Assembly (NCBI GenBank): GCA_024509875.1 | Contig: JAMPIV010005812.1 | Coordinates: 310,001 to 374,000, forward strand | Length of the DNA: 64,000 nt | Origin: Oreohelix idahoensis | Lineage: Eukaryota > Mollusca > Gastropoda > Stylommatophora > Oreohelicidae | Direction of reading: 5' to 3' | In this document: in pieces, positions 17,601 to 26,310 of the stretch | Numbering within the stretch: the stretch's first letter is position 1 | How the letters are laid out: each line of letters starts with the position of its first letter | Notes under the pieces: generated by a model | Database searches by the model: none | What the model was told of the DNA's origin: nothing | Seen by the model: the letters and a program-made list of their open reading frames with translations, nothing else | Position numbers and translations under genes: made by a program

Positions 17601-17815
17601 CTACCACGACAAGCATGGGAAACAAAGAGCCAGGGATCCAGACCTCCAGGACGACCCAGAGTCCGCTGGGAGGACAACATTAGACAATCTTTGAAGGACC
17701 GAGGACTAGAATGGAACCAGGCCAGGAAGAAGACAGCTGATAGAATGGTCTGGCGCTCTCTCTTCCAATCCTCTACACCTCACGGTAGAAGGGGAACAAC
17801 TAAGTAAGTAAGTAA
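14645..17815 (+). mobile_element. RTE-C: full-length, apparently intact, 12-bp TSD
   Basis: Starts with a short 5' untranslated region containing ggtcccaagcccggatgaaa (also at the start of the copy at 57249). It continues with one uninterrupted 1011-codon frame and ends in a TAAG tail at 17815. Perfect duplication of gccaaacagtcc at 14633-14644 and 17816-17827. It inserted into an older minus-strand copy of its own family. Full length, intact frame and perfect TSD all point to a recent insertion. Confidence 0.95.
14772..17807 (+). CDS. RTE-C endonuclease-reverse transcriptase, intact
   Basis: 1011 residues, single frame. Endonuclease in the first 260 residues: WNTRS (Asn31), ITETK (Glu58), VYGPNED (about 129-134), MLGDFNARVG (Asp163, Asn165) and GSDHYLL (257-259). 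Reverse transcriptase follows: GKAAGHDGITPEM, FKKGDNRQCGNHRGIS, CGFRANRSTQDL, FIDLEKAFDRV, TGVRQGDILSPYLF and catalytic FADDVALI (FADD at residues 748-751). The C-terminal part carries [10 protein letters not shown] and GRPRVRWED, the usual RTE-type tail. No RNase H. I chose the ATG at 14772 because it lies just past the 5' untranslated region and opens the frame; the sister copy at 57 kb has ACG here. The stop codon is supplied by the TAAG tail itself. Probably competent for target-primed reverse transcription if expressed. Confidence 0.92.
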   Translation: MITRTTREKTGLILKATNWNGLRTTTYGTWNTRSINGKEEELAEEMRKAKLEILAITETKKKGQGVMDLDGNTLLYSGVPISERAKGGVGCIVAQNQKDSIKGWNFVSERIMVVKLKEGETIVNLVIVYGPNEDERAEVKEEFFELLQRTVDDCLDEVIMLGDFNARVGNDHARWGGVIGRYGEDTLNDNGKRLLRFCSEQNLIITNTKFPHKRIHAYTRCEPTKNEKSVIDYAIVRRSSFRYVRDARVWRGPEIGSDHYLLTIKRTTERVAQPRNCPTSRKKPSKRAGEMSIRTYKLREPEIKTRYQGLIATAVSNTEERPDDLETLWNKFKDIIKTAAAEACGEVRLGNQRKRTPWWTEEVKEKIREKKMAWKQYLGAKNTTGQMEKYREYVTLRTEAKNKVLAAKQKSWEEFGEKLEKDAQENQKLFYKTLKNMRKEKQCPLKFIKDKQGKLLTAPKEVMERWKEYFSELLDGEHGEASEMITTSTEEKTNDGEDDIKMEELKAALEKIKMGKAAGHDGITPEMVNYMGASGDLLLLKVLQAAWCNKTIPKDWEIAIITPIFKKGDNRQCGNHRGISLLSVPGKIYSRILEQRLRRLAEPQLDEVQCGFRANRSTQDLIFTLRQLSEKALEYKSEIHLCFIDLEKAFDRVPWSKLWDCLARKNIPAPLIHAIQSFYKSCRNYVRTANHKSEEFRTTTGVRQGDILSPYLFILLMDYVIKACKERTRKYSVGYWKMRQVYISELAFADDVALIAKSEAHLQSNLQVWKEELEKRGMVISSSKTKSMVISREERKHQIKLGEQVLEQVDHFKYLGAIIDRKGGIKEELATRKAAAGRLFQAINRGFLSKKEVGKKTKMAVYRSTYVPVLTYGCESWAMTTTHKSQIQTSEMRYLRKVVEVTRRDMVRNQTIRQGLKSYPLQTQIEQSQLRWFGHVCRMGEDRLPRQAWETKSQGSRPPGRPRVRWEDNIRQSLKDRGLEWNQARKKTADRMVWRSLFQSSTPHGRRGTTK

Positions 17816-18025
17816 GCCAAACAGTCCCAAAGTTTGCTCCAAGGGACCCGATCAAACGCCTTTTCCAGATCTATGAAACAAAGATGGATCTCACTCTTAT
17901 ACTCAAGGGCCTTTTCACTCAGCTGTCTGAGTGTGAAGATTAGGTCTTGAGTACTTCGGTTTGCTCGGAATCCGCACTGGACCTCATCCAATTGTGGTCC
18001 TTTTGATTTTTGTATCCTTATTTTG

Positions 18026-18326
18026 GGACCTAAGACGCGTCAACAGTGAGGAATGCAGTTAGCGACCCATAGCTTGACTGCTTGCGTGAGGGTCAGCGAA
18101 CCAGAGCTGACCAAGACCCTACTCCACCTCCAAGTGGTGGTCCTGGAAACAGGCTGCATCACTGCAGTCTGACTGAGTGAGTAGGGATTGAAGAGGGAAG
18201 GCTAACCCGATCCCAAAAAATGCCGTGCTGAAGTTGGATGTGTTGGCTGAAAGGCGCAAGTATCGCAGCTTCACTGTAAATGGACACAATGCACCCAACG
18301 TCCTTTTCAGGGCGAACGAAGAAGAA
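18026..18326 (+). mobile_element. SINE-G: 301-bp short element, 14-bp TSD
   Basis: Perfect duplication of gtatccttattttg at 18012-18025 and 18327-18340 brackets a 301-bp insert that begins ggacctaagacgcgtcaaca and ends in gaagaagaa. It splits the RTE-A copy. No open frame. The GAA tail resembles that of RTE-B, so RTE-B machinery may have moved it. A tRNA, 5S or 7SL origin is not evident. GC content is higher than the surroundings. Confidence 0.85.
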
Positions 18327-18398
18327 GTATCCTTATTTTGATATCATATCTGTCCCTCCAACTCTTTCTGTATTGTAGCCAACATATATTGCATGTTG
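18327..18398 (-). mobile_element. RTE-A fragment, continuation of 13082 copy
   Basis: Continues RTE-A colinearly with 2320-2390 (tatccttattttgatatc then tgtccctccaact). Confidence 0.75.
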
Positions 18399-18399
18399 A

Positions 18400-18475
18400 C
18401 CAAGAGAGCCATCATGCTTCCTAGGAAACTTCTACACCCAACGGTAGAAGAAGTCATGACTAAGGAAGAAAAAAA
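18400..18475 (+). mobile_element. Diverged RTE-C-like 3' end
   Basis: Contains cttctacacccaacggtaga followed by a degenerate actaaggaagaaa tail, resembling the RTE-C 3' end at 17770-17815. Short and diverged. Confidence 0.45.
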
Positions 18476-18713
18476 AATCGTCATCTTTTCTCCTTATATT
18501 TTATCAATATTTAAGAATAAAATATACATTGATTAAGATTTCTGACCCAAACTCAGTTTCAGTGCCAAAATGGGGAAAAGTTAAAATCAAATTAAAAGCA
18601 TAACATGTTTGATTGAGACCTCCGGGCGCGTGCATATATGCCTTGTAGTAATCAGAGTAGTCTGCCTGAGCTGTCATCTTCTCATACATTGTCGTCGTCT
18701 CTGATTTAACTAG

Positions 18714-18820
18714 ACTACCCTCTAGAACTGCGCTGGGAGGTTTAACACTGACAGGAGACAGCAAGGTGGATGCGGACATTGAAGCCTTTGTCAGAGCAAG
18801 ACAGAATATTCTGCGGAAAG
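18714..18820 (+). CDS. Second exon of the unrecognised plus-strand gene
   Basis: 107 bp with acceptor tttaactag after a pyrimidine-rich tract (tcttctcatacattgtcgtc) and donor gtaact after 18820. One base completes the Arg codon left open at 12231; the exon then reads LPSRTALGGLTLTGDSKV followed by DADIEAFVRARQNILRK and leaves one base over. The end looks helical and charged. Together with the upstream Ser/Thr-rich exon this is a partial cytoplasmic or cytoskeleton-type protein, but I do not recognise the family. Further exons downstream were not found with confidence. Confidence 0.7.
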
Positions 18821-18870
18821 GTAACTTTTTTAAAAATTTCTGTTACATAAAAATGCCACACTGGGAAGAC

Positions 18871-19390
18871 TAAATGCCCAGTATATGTTTCTCAGGGGTA
18901 TCTGGGGAGACAAAATGTCCAGTAGAGTTACCAGGGGTATCTGGGGAGACACAATGTCCAGTAGAGTTCCCAGGAATATCTGGGGAGACACAATGTCCAG
19001 TATAGTTCCCAGGGGTATCTGGGGAGACACAATGTCCAGTATAGTTCCCAGGGGTATCTGGGGAGACAAAATGTCCGGTATAGTTACCAGGGATATCTGG
19101 GGAGACACAATGTCCAGTATAGTTACCAGGGATATCTGGGGAGACACAATGTGCAGTATAGTTCCCAGGGGTATCTGGGGAGACACAATGTCCAGTATAG
19201 TTCCCAGGGGTGTCTGGGGAGACACAATGTCCAGTATAGTTACCAGGGATATCTGGGGAGACACAATGTCCAGTATAGTTACCAGGGGTATCTGGGGAGA
19301 CAGAATGTCCAGTATCGTTCCCAGGGGTATCTGGGGAGACACAATGTCCAGTATCGTTCCCAGGGGTATCTGGGGATACAAAGAAAGAAG
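18871..19390. repeat. 39-bp minisatellite grown from the start of SINE-X
   Basis: About 13 copies of a 39-bp unit containing ccaggggtatctggggagac and acaatgtccagtatagtt. Since 39 is divisible by three, both strands appear open (about 180 codons each), an artefact of the repeat. The unit matches the opening segment of SINE-X (ccaggggtctctggggagaa-like), which continues normally to the right. Confidence 0.93.
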
Positions 19391-19605
19391 AGGACTACTA
19401 CTTCCTCTCGTAAGAGACGACTAATGTGATGTTGAGTATGGGGGGGAGGCTAACATCCACATCATGTACGACAAATTGCTGCAGAAAACACTTTTGGAAG
19501 AGCACATGAATAATGTTGTGAAGGATTCCTGCCCGGAGGCCAGCTGCAGTGGTACCCCCATGATCCATAAGGAGCATAAAAGAGAAATAATAATGATGAC
19601 AAACT
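19318..19605 (+). mobile_element. SINE-X copy with expanded 5' segment
   Basis: SINE-X order: ggggtatctgggga, aggactacta, gacgactaatgtgatgttg, aaattgctgcaga, gagcacatgaa, cagctgcagtggt, ccataaggagcat, then an aaataataatgatgac tail. Other copies lie at 20.2, 22.6, 33.5, 33.7, 37.4, 51.6 and 56.9 kb. Confidence 0.85.
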
Positions 19606-20235
19606 AAAAATCATCACACATCATGTGAATTTTGAAGAAACATCTTTGTTTCTGATGGAGTGCTTAATAATATAAGTGAGTGATATAATTTTTATTAATT
19701 CAAACAGAAAAATAATTAAGGGTGCTTCAGTAAATAAGGTTACAACACACCAGACTCAAGAGGTACTTAAACAAATTAAACCTCCCATATGGCCGCTGCC
19801 CTGGCAAAATTTACAAAATTTTGAAAGCCTGCCTGCTACAAGAATATTTATAGAATGTGTGATTCCCGTAGACAAACATTGGGATCCTTGCCGTGCTACA
19901 GAGTTCGTGCATTGTGCTGAGATCCTCCTTGTGTGATGTAAGGGAGGAGATCAGAGCACTGATGGAGCTGTCAGTGAAGATGGTCCTTAAAACCAAGACA
20001 AAACCAAATCTCACACATACGCCTGCCGAACTGTTGTAGCCGCATCAATCCATGCAAGTCGAGGAAGACTTTTTGCCTTCACTTTCTTTCCTTTCCCTGA
20101 CGAAGGCCTTGTGGCCGCAACGTTGGCTATTTTCTTTGTCTTTTGTCCTCGTAAGACGAATCACCTTTTCCCAATTTTTTTTCATACCTATCCATACAAG
20201 ACATTTCAACGTGGAGGTCTGTGAAAAGACAAAGG

Positions 20236-20449
20236 AAGAATAGGGCTACCTCACCCTGAGATACTTCATACAAGACGATTAACATGAGGTTTTCTATGAG
20301 GCTGGAACCTCGTCTTATAAACCAAATAGCCACAAAAACTACTGCAGCAGGAGCATGTAATACCTGGTGTGGGCTTCCTGTGAGGGGACCAGTTACTGTG
20401 GTGACTCCTTGCTCTGTAAGGGGCACGAAGGAAAATGGTGATGAGAGGA
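20236..20449 (+). mobile_element. SINE-X copy, diverged
   Basis: Contains caagacgattaacatgaggt, aaccaaatagccacaaaaac, gcaggagcatgtaatacctg, gtgaggggaccagttactgt and a ggtgatgag tail. Confidence 0.8.
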
Positions 20450-20767
20450 GTTTTGTTTGTTTGTACATGTTTCTCTTTAAATGGCATGTACCAAGATACA
20501 ATACAATTTGCCAGAACACCTCATGTTTATCGTGGCTTTTAAATTTTCTTGTTTGTTTCAGTGAACACAAATCACAGGTGACAACAGTGGACCAGTGAAC
20601 TTACTCATGTAGTATTCCAACCTCAGTAATAGCCTGATGCCTTAAGCATGTAGTACTGTAGTGCATCTGATTGCCAAATTCATTGCCATTTTTGTAACTA
20701 TGACAAAAATCTTCAGTATTTGAATGTCTTTCTCACAGATTTATTTAACTAATTGCTTACCCTGGCG

Positions 20768-20789
20768 CCCCCCCCCCCCCCCCCCCCCC
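20768..20789 (+). repeat. 22-C homopolymer
   Basis: An uninterrupted run of C after cctggcg. Could form a G-quadruplex on the minus strand. Run length may be unreliable. Confidence 0.9.
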
Positions 20790-20829
20790 AAAGAAATAAT
20801 TTAGAAGGGGGAACTATTTGGATCACGAG

Positions 20830-21375
20830 TTCACAGATGGAAGAGAACTGAAGATCTCCTATAAAGATGTAATATTTGAAACAATTTCTCCAAAAGTGAA
20901 TACAGTTTCCTTCCTCCATAATGTAATTCAGGACGTATGTCAACTTTACCATTACTTCTGTTTAACTGAAGATCTTCTCTAAGATTTGAAACAATTTCTC
21001 CACAAGTTAATAGTTTCCTTCCTCCATGATGGGATTTATAACATTTGCAAACTTTCCCATTATTTCAGTTTAAAAACTGAGGATCTCTCCAAAAGCTGTA
21101 AGCTTTGAAACGAAAAATCACCCCAAAAACGAATAGTTTCCTTCCTCCATGATGGGATTTAGCCCCGAATGGGTACCAGAGCTACTCTGGGAAGGTTAAG
21201 GCGGCCGGCGTGATGCCGACCACATCACCCCTCGTGTGCCGACGGTCAAGATAATATGGGCCTAACACCATATTCCCAATATGCCTCAATGGGCGTGTAA
21301 CGGGTTCCTTTACCTTTTTTTTTTTTTTTTTTATGATGGGATTTAGGACATTTGCTAACTTTCCCATTATTCATT
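20830..21375. repeat. About 115-bp tandem repeat, three units, split by SINE-T2
   Basis: Units share tgaagatct, tttgaaacaatttctcca, tagtttccttcctccatgat and actttaccatta. Units begin near 20847, 20966 and 21074. The third is interrupted by the SINE at 21163-21332. Confidence 0.8.
21163..21332 (+). mobile_element. SINE-T2, head-less copy, 14-bp TSD
   Basis: Body of the T2 family (gggaaggttaaggcggccgg, gggcctaacaccatattccc, cgggttcctttacc) ending in a run of T. Perfect duplication atgatgggatttag at 21149-21162 and 21333-21346. The tRNA-like head seen at 42.3 kb is missing. Confidence 0.9.
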
Positions 21376-21907
21376 TTATATGTTTGCTTTCATTGTAAGG
21401 AGAGGGTGAAAACCCACTGCTGAAACAAATATTAAAAATGTGCCAACATGAAAAATGCAAGTTTAGCACAGTATAACTTGTTTTACAGAAAAGTTCACGT
21501 AGACTGAGAAAATAGCTCCGAAAGTAAGAACTTGCAGCTGTGCAGTACATGCCAATGGTGATCCATTATTTTAAATAGTAACTCTTTAATTGTTAGTTCC
21601 TTATTTATCAGCCAATGTAGTAAGATTATAGAAAACTCAACTTTGTCTAAATGGAATGATGCACTAAAATCATTATTAAAACATGTAATGCTGTACAAAG
21701 TATCCTATAAATAATATTTAATATTTATATGCTTTATTTTACTGCAGTTGAGTTAGTTCTTTCACCGGAAGTTCAGAATTTATTTCTATGATCCTTTATA
21801 GTTACTTTGAAGTGTGTTTGAGAATTTGTATTTGTCTAACTTGCTCATTAAATGTTCACATTATATTTGAAGAACTTAATCTGTAAAGCACGAGCATAGC
21901 TGTATTG

Positions 21908-22258
21908 CAGGGCTTCTTAATGTGGTTTACGGCCCCCTTCAGTGTCTGTGAATGGATTCTAGGGGGTCTGTGTACATAACCTAAAAAATGTGAATTATTT
22001 GAAAGATAGCCTTGTTCTGTAGTCCGCGGGGTAAGAGAGGTTGATGGAGACCAGAGAACACATGGAGAGGAGAACTGGAGACAGACATGGAAAGCCTTTG
22101 TACTGATGGCACAGGACAGGAAGACTTGGCGTAAGTTTGTTAAGGCCTATGCTCCTTGGGAAGCTGAAAAGTGATGAATGACAATTTTTAATTATGCGTT
22201 TATGAACATTTCTGTCTTAGAAGCGGGGTCCATGGCACAAAACGGCTAAGAAACCCTG
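21908..22258. mobile_element. hAT-like short element with an RTE-A fragment inside
   Basis: Ends cagggcttcttaa (21908) and the inverted ttaggaaaccctg-like end (22258). Flanks ctgtattg and ctctagtg match at six of eight bases, as expected for an aged 8-bp hAT duplication. Internal subterminal ggggtccatggcac resembles common vertebrate hAT-like MITEs. An RTE-A 3' fragment lies at 22015-22183 on the plus strand. Confidence 0.6.
22015..22183 (+). mobile_element. RTE-A 3' fragment
   Basis: Contains acacatggagaggagaactg, gatggcacaggacaggaaga, gaggcctatgctcc-like text and gaaaagtgatgaatgac, matching the RTE-A 3' end. Confidence 0.8.
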
Positions 22259-22330
22259 CTCTAGTGTATACCTGTTGCGTTAATCTTTGTATTCCTTGTT
22301 GTAATGCTTACATAGGATTTACTCCGTAAG

Positions 22331-22489
22331 CAGGTTTTCTTAATCCTTTTTGTGCTTTGGACCCCTCTGATTGTCCAATGAAGGCTATGGACCCCTTCTT
22401 GGAGAGCAATGTACATTCACAAACCCCCTGGAATGCATTCACAGACCTCCAAAGTCCAAGGGGTCCATGGATGACAGTTTAAGAAACAT
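22331..22489. mobile_element. Second hAT-like short element
   Basis: Starts caggttttcttaatcctttt and contains gctatggaccccttcttgga; ends with an inverted tttaagaaacatta. Internal text is similar to, but not a copy of, the element at 21908. Confidence 0.5.
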
Positions 22490-22596
22490 TAGTCCTAAAG
22501 CCTCAATAAGTATAGATCTGTTTCTGTCTCCATGGCTCTTTCTGTTATGATTCTTCTGACATAGTAAGGTTCACATTTAAACACCTGTACACTTGA

Positions 22597-22858
22597 GGGG
22601 TGTTGTTCCTGGGGGTCTCTGAGGAGAAAAAGAAAGAACAGGACTACTGTACCCTCAAGCGTGTCATACAAGGTGACTAGTATGAGGTTGTACACGAGGT
22701 TGGCAACCTCATCATGTAAACAAATTACTACAGACACCGCCACTACAAGATCATGTGACTACTTTGTGCAGGTTTCTTGTAAAGGGATTAGCTGTAGTGG
22801 TGGCTCACATATATATATATATATATGGAGTGAAAAGGAACATGATAATGACAAGAGT
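22597..22858 (+). mobile_element. SINE-X copy containing a TA repeat
   Basis: Good SINE-X match from gttcctgggggtctctgagg to the tgataatgac tail. A (TA)9 run at 22809-22826 interrupts it before the tail. Confidence 0.85.
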
Positions 22859-23384
22859 CTGTAAACTGGTCATGTTACCTCCATAATCAGGCAATATGAA
22901 ACAGGTACTTGGTTGCTGTCCGTATTAATAACACATTACTATTTTTCTGCATGTTTTTAAATGGAAAATGCATTATTAAGAAATGTCGCTGTGCATGGAA
23001 GGTGTGAAAATGCTTGCAATTCATAACATACTTCTAGTATGGGGGCTCTTTGCCTGTCACAGTGTTTAGTGCTGGAATGGTGCAAATCCCAAATCATTCA
23101 AGGGGAGGTGATGAGTGCATGAAGCTTAAAAATATAACATAGTAAAGAAAAAAGAAAAAAACACACACACACACAGAAAAAGAGAGAGAGGCACACGGTG
23201 GCACAAGTACTAAAAAGTGACATGATAATTATGTGAGTTGATGAGTTCATGCATAGAAAAAGATAAGTTATATTGTCCATAACATAGATGATCTGGAAAG
23301 TATGTTCTTTCCCATCTTCCCACTGATTGTCTTGTCATCCCATGACTGCCATCAGACCACTCATAGACCATAAAGAAAAGGTAA

Positions 23385-24690
23385 TGGTAGTTCCATAGCA
23401 GGTACTGCATTAAGGGAGTGAAGTGAGATGTTACTTTGACTAGGTCCCAGCTTTATGAAGTGAGGTGAGATTTTACTTTGACTATGTCCCAGCTTTATGA
23501 AGTGAGGTGAGATTTTACTTTGACTAGGTCCCAGCTTTGTGAAGTGAGGTGAGATTTTACTTTGACTAGGTCCCAGCTTTGTGAAGTGAGGTGAGATTTT
23601 ACTTTGACTAGGTCCCAGCTTTGTGAAGTGAGGTGAGATTTTACTTTGACTAGGTCCCAGCTTTGTGAAGTGAGGTGAGATTTTACTTTGACTAGGTCCC
23701 AGCTTTATGAAGTGAGGTGAGATTTTACTTTGACTAGGTCCCAGCTTTGTGAAGTGAGGTGAGATTTTACTTTGACTAGGTCCCAGCTTTGTGAAGTGAG
23801 GTGAGATTTTACTTTGACTAGGTCCCAGCTTTGTGAGGTGAGGTGAGATTTTACTTTGACTAGGTCCCTGCTTTATGAAGTGAGGTGAGATTTTACTTTG
23901 ACTAGGTCCCAGCTTTATGAAGTGAGGTGAGATTTTACTTTGACTAGGTCCTAGCTTTATGAAGTGAGGTGAGATTTTACTTTGACTAGGTCCCAGCTTT
24001 ATGAAGTGAGGTGAGATTTCACAATACTAGGTCCGAGCTTTATGAAGTGAAGTGAGATTTCACAATACTAGGCCCCAGCTTTATAAAGTGACATGAGACT
24101 TTACTTTGACAAGGTCCCAGCTTTATGAAGTGAAGTGAGATTTCACAATACTAGGTGCCAGCTTTATGAAGTGAGGTGAGATTTTACTTTGACTAGGTCC
24201 CAGCTTTATGAAGTGAGGTGAGATTTTACAATACTAGGTCCCAGCTTAATGAAGTGAAGTGAGATTTCACAATACTAGGCACCAGCTTTACAAAGTGACA
24301 TGAGATTTTACTTTGACAAGGTCCCAGCTTTATGAAGTGAGGTGAGATTTCACAATACTAGGTCCCAGCCTTATAAAGTGAAGTGAGATTTCACAATGCT
24401 AAGTCTCAGCTATATGAAGTAAAGTGAGATTTTACAATACTGGGTCCCAGCTTTATGAAGAGGTGAGATGTCACAAACTTAAGTCCCAACTTTATGAAGT
24501 GAAGTGAGATTTATGAAGTGAAGTTTCACAATATTAAGTCCCAGCTTTGTGAAGTGAAGTGAGATTTCACAATACTAGGTCCCAGCTTTATGAAATGAAG
24601 TGATATTTCACAATACTAGGTCCCAGCTTTATGAAGTGAAGTGGCCGTTTTCTGTCACTGCTTTGCCTTCCCCACTCGAGTAGTCAGTAA
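23385..24690 (-). mobile_element. SINE-T3 copy hugely lengthened by an internal minisatellite
   Basis: Left side (tagttccatagcaggtactg then gggagtgaagtg) matches the SINE-T3 at 27.77 kb, and right side (gctttgccttccccactcga) matches its ccttccctaactc segment. Between them the actaggtcccagctttatga part is repeated about 29 times. Confidence 0.75.
23418..24640. repeat. 42-bp minisatellite inside SINE-T3
   Basis: Period exactly 42 bp in the left two thirds (gtgaggtgag at 23460 and 23502). The unit contains gattttactttgactaggtc and ccagctttatgaa. Right-hand units are diverged and carry a cacaatacta variant, giving a homogenised left and an old right end. Confidence 0.95.
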
Positions 24691-24779
24691 CAGCACACAT
24701 TGAAGCAAAAAATGAAGGTGAAGGCATTACTCATTTATAAAAAACCAAAAACAGAATGGAATTTAAAGCATTTAATTGC

Positions 24780-25200
24780 GCATAGAACAACAGTGGTTAT
24801 ATATGCACAACTGTAACACTAAACAGTAACTGGGGGCAACTGCAATATTAAACACAGCAACTGGATAACTTCAATATTAAAAACAGCAACTGGGCAACTG
24901 CAATATTAAAAACAGCAAGCAGGGCCAATTTATCAAATTACACCTCGAATGTTAACTTGAATAAGAGCCATGTTACACTTAGTTTAATATTCACACACAA
25001 ATACTAAGAAAAAAACCAACTTTACAGTGCATTAAAGAGATCATGTATAGAACAAATTATGCACTAATAGGTTTAACACTGCACTTTATTTTTGTGATCA
25101 AGCCTCTAAACATCAAAGTACACCTGATGTTAACTTGAATAAGAATAGTGTTACACTTAAGTTTAAAATACACACACAAATAGTAACAAGAAAACACAGA
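24780..25200. repeat. Local short duplications
   Basis: Three copies of caatattaaaaacagcaact-type units at 24835-24920, then two copies about 180 bp apart of a segment starting gttaacttgaataaga (24952 and 25130). No gene seen. Confidence 0.6.
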
Positions 25201-26310
25201 ACTGTTGTCATCATATACAGCAGTGCCCCGCAACCTTTGTTTTACTTCACGGCAGACTTAAGTGCCCTTCAAAATTCCACTGCACACTAGAATGTTTAAG
25301 TAGGTGGATATGACAAATATTTAAAAATTTGTTGCAGTCATAAGACAACAGTCTTTGCGATGGAGTGGTGGATGATGATGACAACTTATTATTTGTAAAA
25401 TTACACCTGCTGGATTCTTTTGTAATATTTTACCAAAACACATAATTTGATATACCATTATATATTGTTTTACGCGGCACACTGGCTGCAGAGCACTGAT
25501 ATACAGAACAAATTATGCACAAACAGGTAGCACTTTTTTTTAATCGAGCCTTCACTCCATATATGGCCAATAATGAAAATTGATGCAATGAAACTGCCTT
25601 CATATTCATGTAACTTACAGTTACTGTATATTAATTCATCTTTGTAAAACTTTTTTTACTCAGTAAAAATATATAACTAAGATCAACTAAATAACATTAC
25701 ATCAACAAAATTTTCAAAAGAAGAAAGCAATAATATTTTGGGGAAACGATGCAATAAACATTTTTTAAATTGTTAAATTTATGGCAAGTACCAGTTAATA
25801 AAACCACAACTGATCTAGTTGGGGGAAAGATAGAAGCCGTATCATTTATTTATGAGCAGTTCAGTTAATGAGTTACCTCCTTTAAAAAAGACCTGTGTCT
25901 GTCCTGACCAGCCGAGAAGAATTGCCTGAATTACATTTTGAATTACTTACGTTGTAAATTATTTTGGCTTTAAAGTTTTTACGGGGTGGAGTAGCTATAT
26001 CCCTAGTTGCCTTCAGTGGTAGGGCTCAGTGTTACTATTCTTGCTCCCATATCAGGTCCTGATACTACACTAGCAATGTCATCCAAATAAGCAAAGAAAT
26101 TATGAAGTCAACAAGGACTGGGCTATAAGTATTCAGGTTTCTTTTGCCAGTTTGCTCTTATAAAATGTTATACCAAAACTGCTTTATAATTTAATATTAC
26201 AGTTAATTAAATATACTTAACAACTACAAAAATAAGGATATTTTGATTCAGACACTTATCCTTCATTACCAGAAATAAGCTAAAGAAAACAATGTTTTTC
26301 TCACTCCACT
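25201..26310. other. No recognisable gene; one RTE-A 5' remnant
   Basis: AT-rich. At 25980-26075 the order ggggtggagtagc, agggctcagtgttactattc, ttgctccca and cctgatactacac matches the RTE-A 5' untranslated region at 4897-5010, so this is probably an old remnant. Confidence 0.5.

Larger units (their letters stand above)
13572..17997 (-). mobile_element. RTE-C, 5'-truncated minus copy split by a plus copy
   Basis: The 3' tail (tacttacttacttag region) begins at 13572. The element runs on the minus strand to 14644, is interrupted by the intact plus-strand RTE-C, and resumes at 17828-17997. A 9-bp duplication tccttttga lies at 13563-13571 and 17998-18006. Its reverse transcriptase frame (353 codons at 13585-14646, then continued beyond the insertion) is open, with FADD present. 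Only the 5' truncation and the later insertion disable it. It starts near the codon for D in DEVQCGF, so the endonuclease was never present. Confidence 0.92.

Noticed and set aside
18830..19424. Two long open frames on opposite strands with 13-residue repeats
   Set aside because: They are produced by the 39-bp tandem repeat, whose length is a multiple of three; no splice sites or motifs.
20098..20130. Hammerhead-ribozyme-like core (cctgacgaaggccttgtggc then cgcaacg)
   Set aside because: The CUGANGA box and stem II are suggestive, but an extra A precedes the stem, GAAA reads GCAA, and no cleavage-site strand was found nearby. At best a decayed relative.
23418..24640. CRISPR-like array
   Set aside because: Units are contiguous with no unique spacers, and the setting is eukaryotic and inside a SINE.
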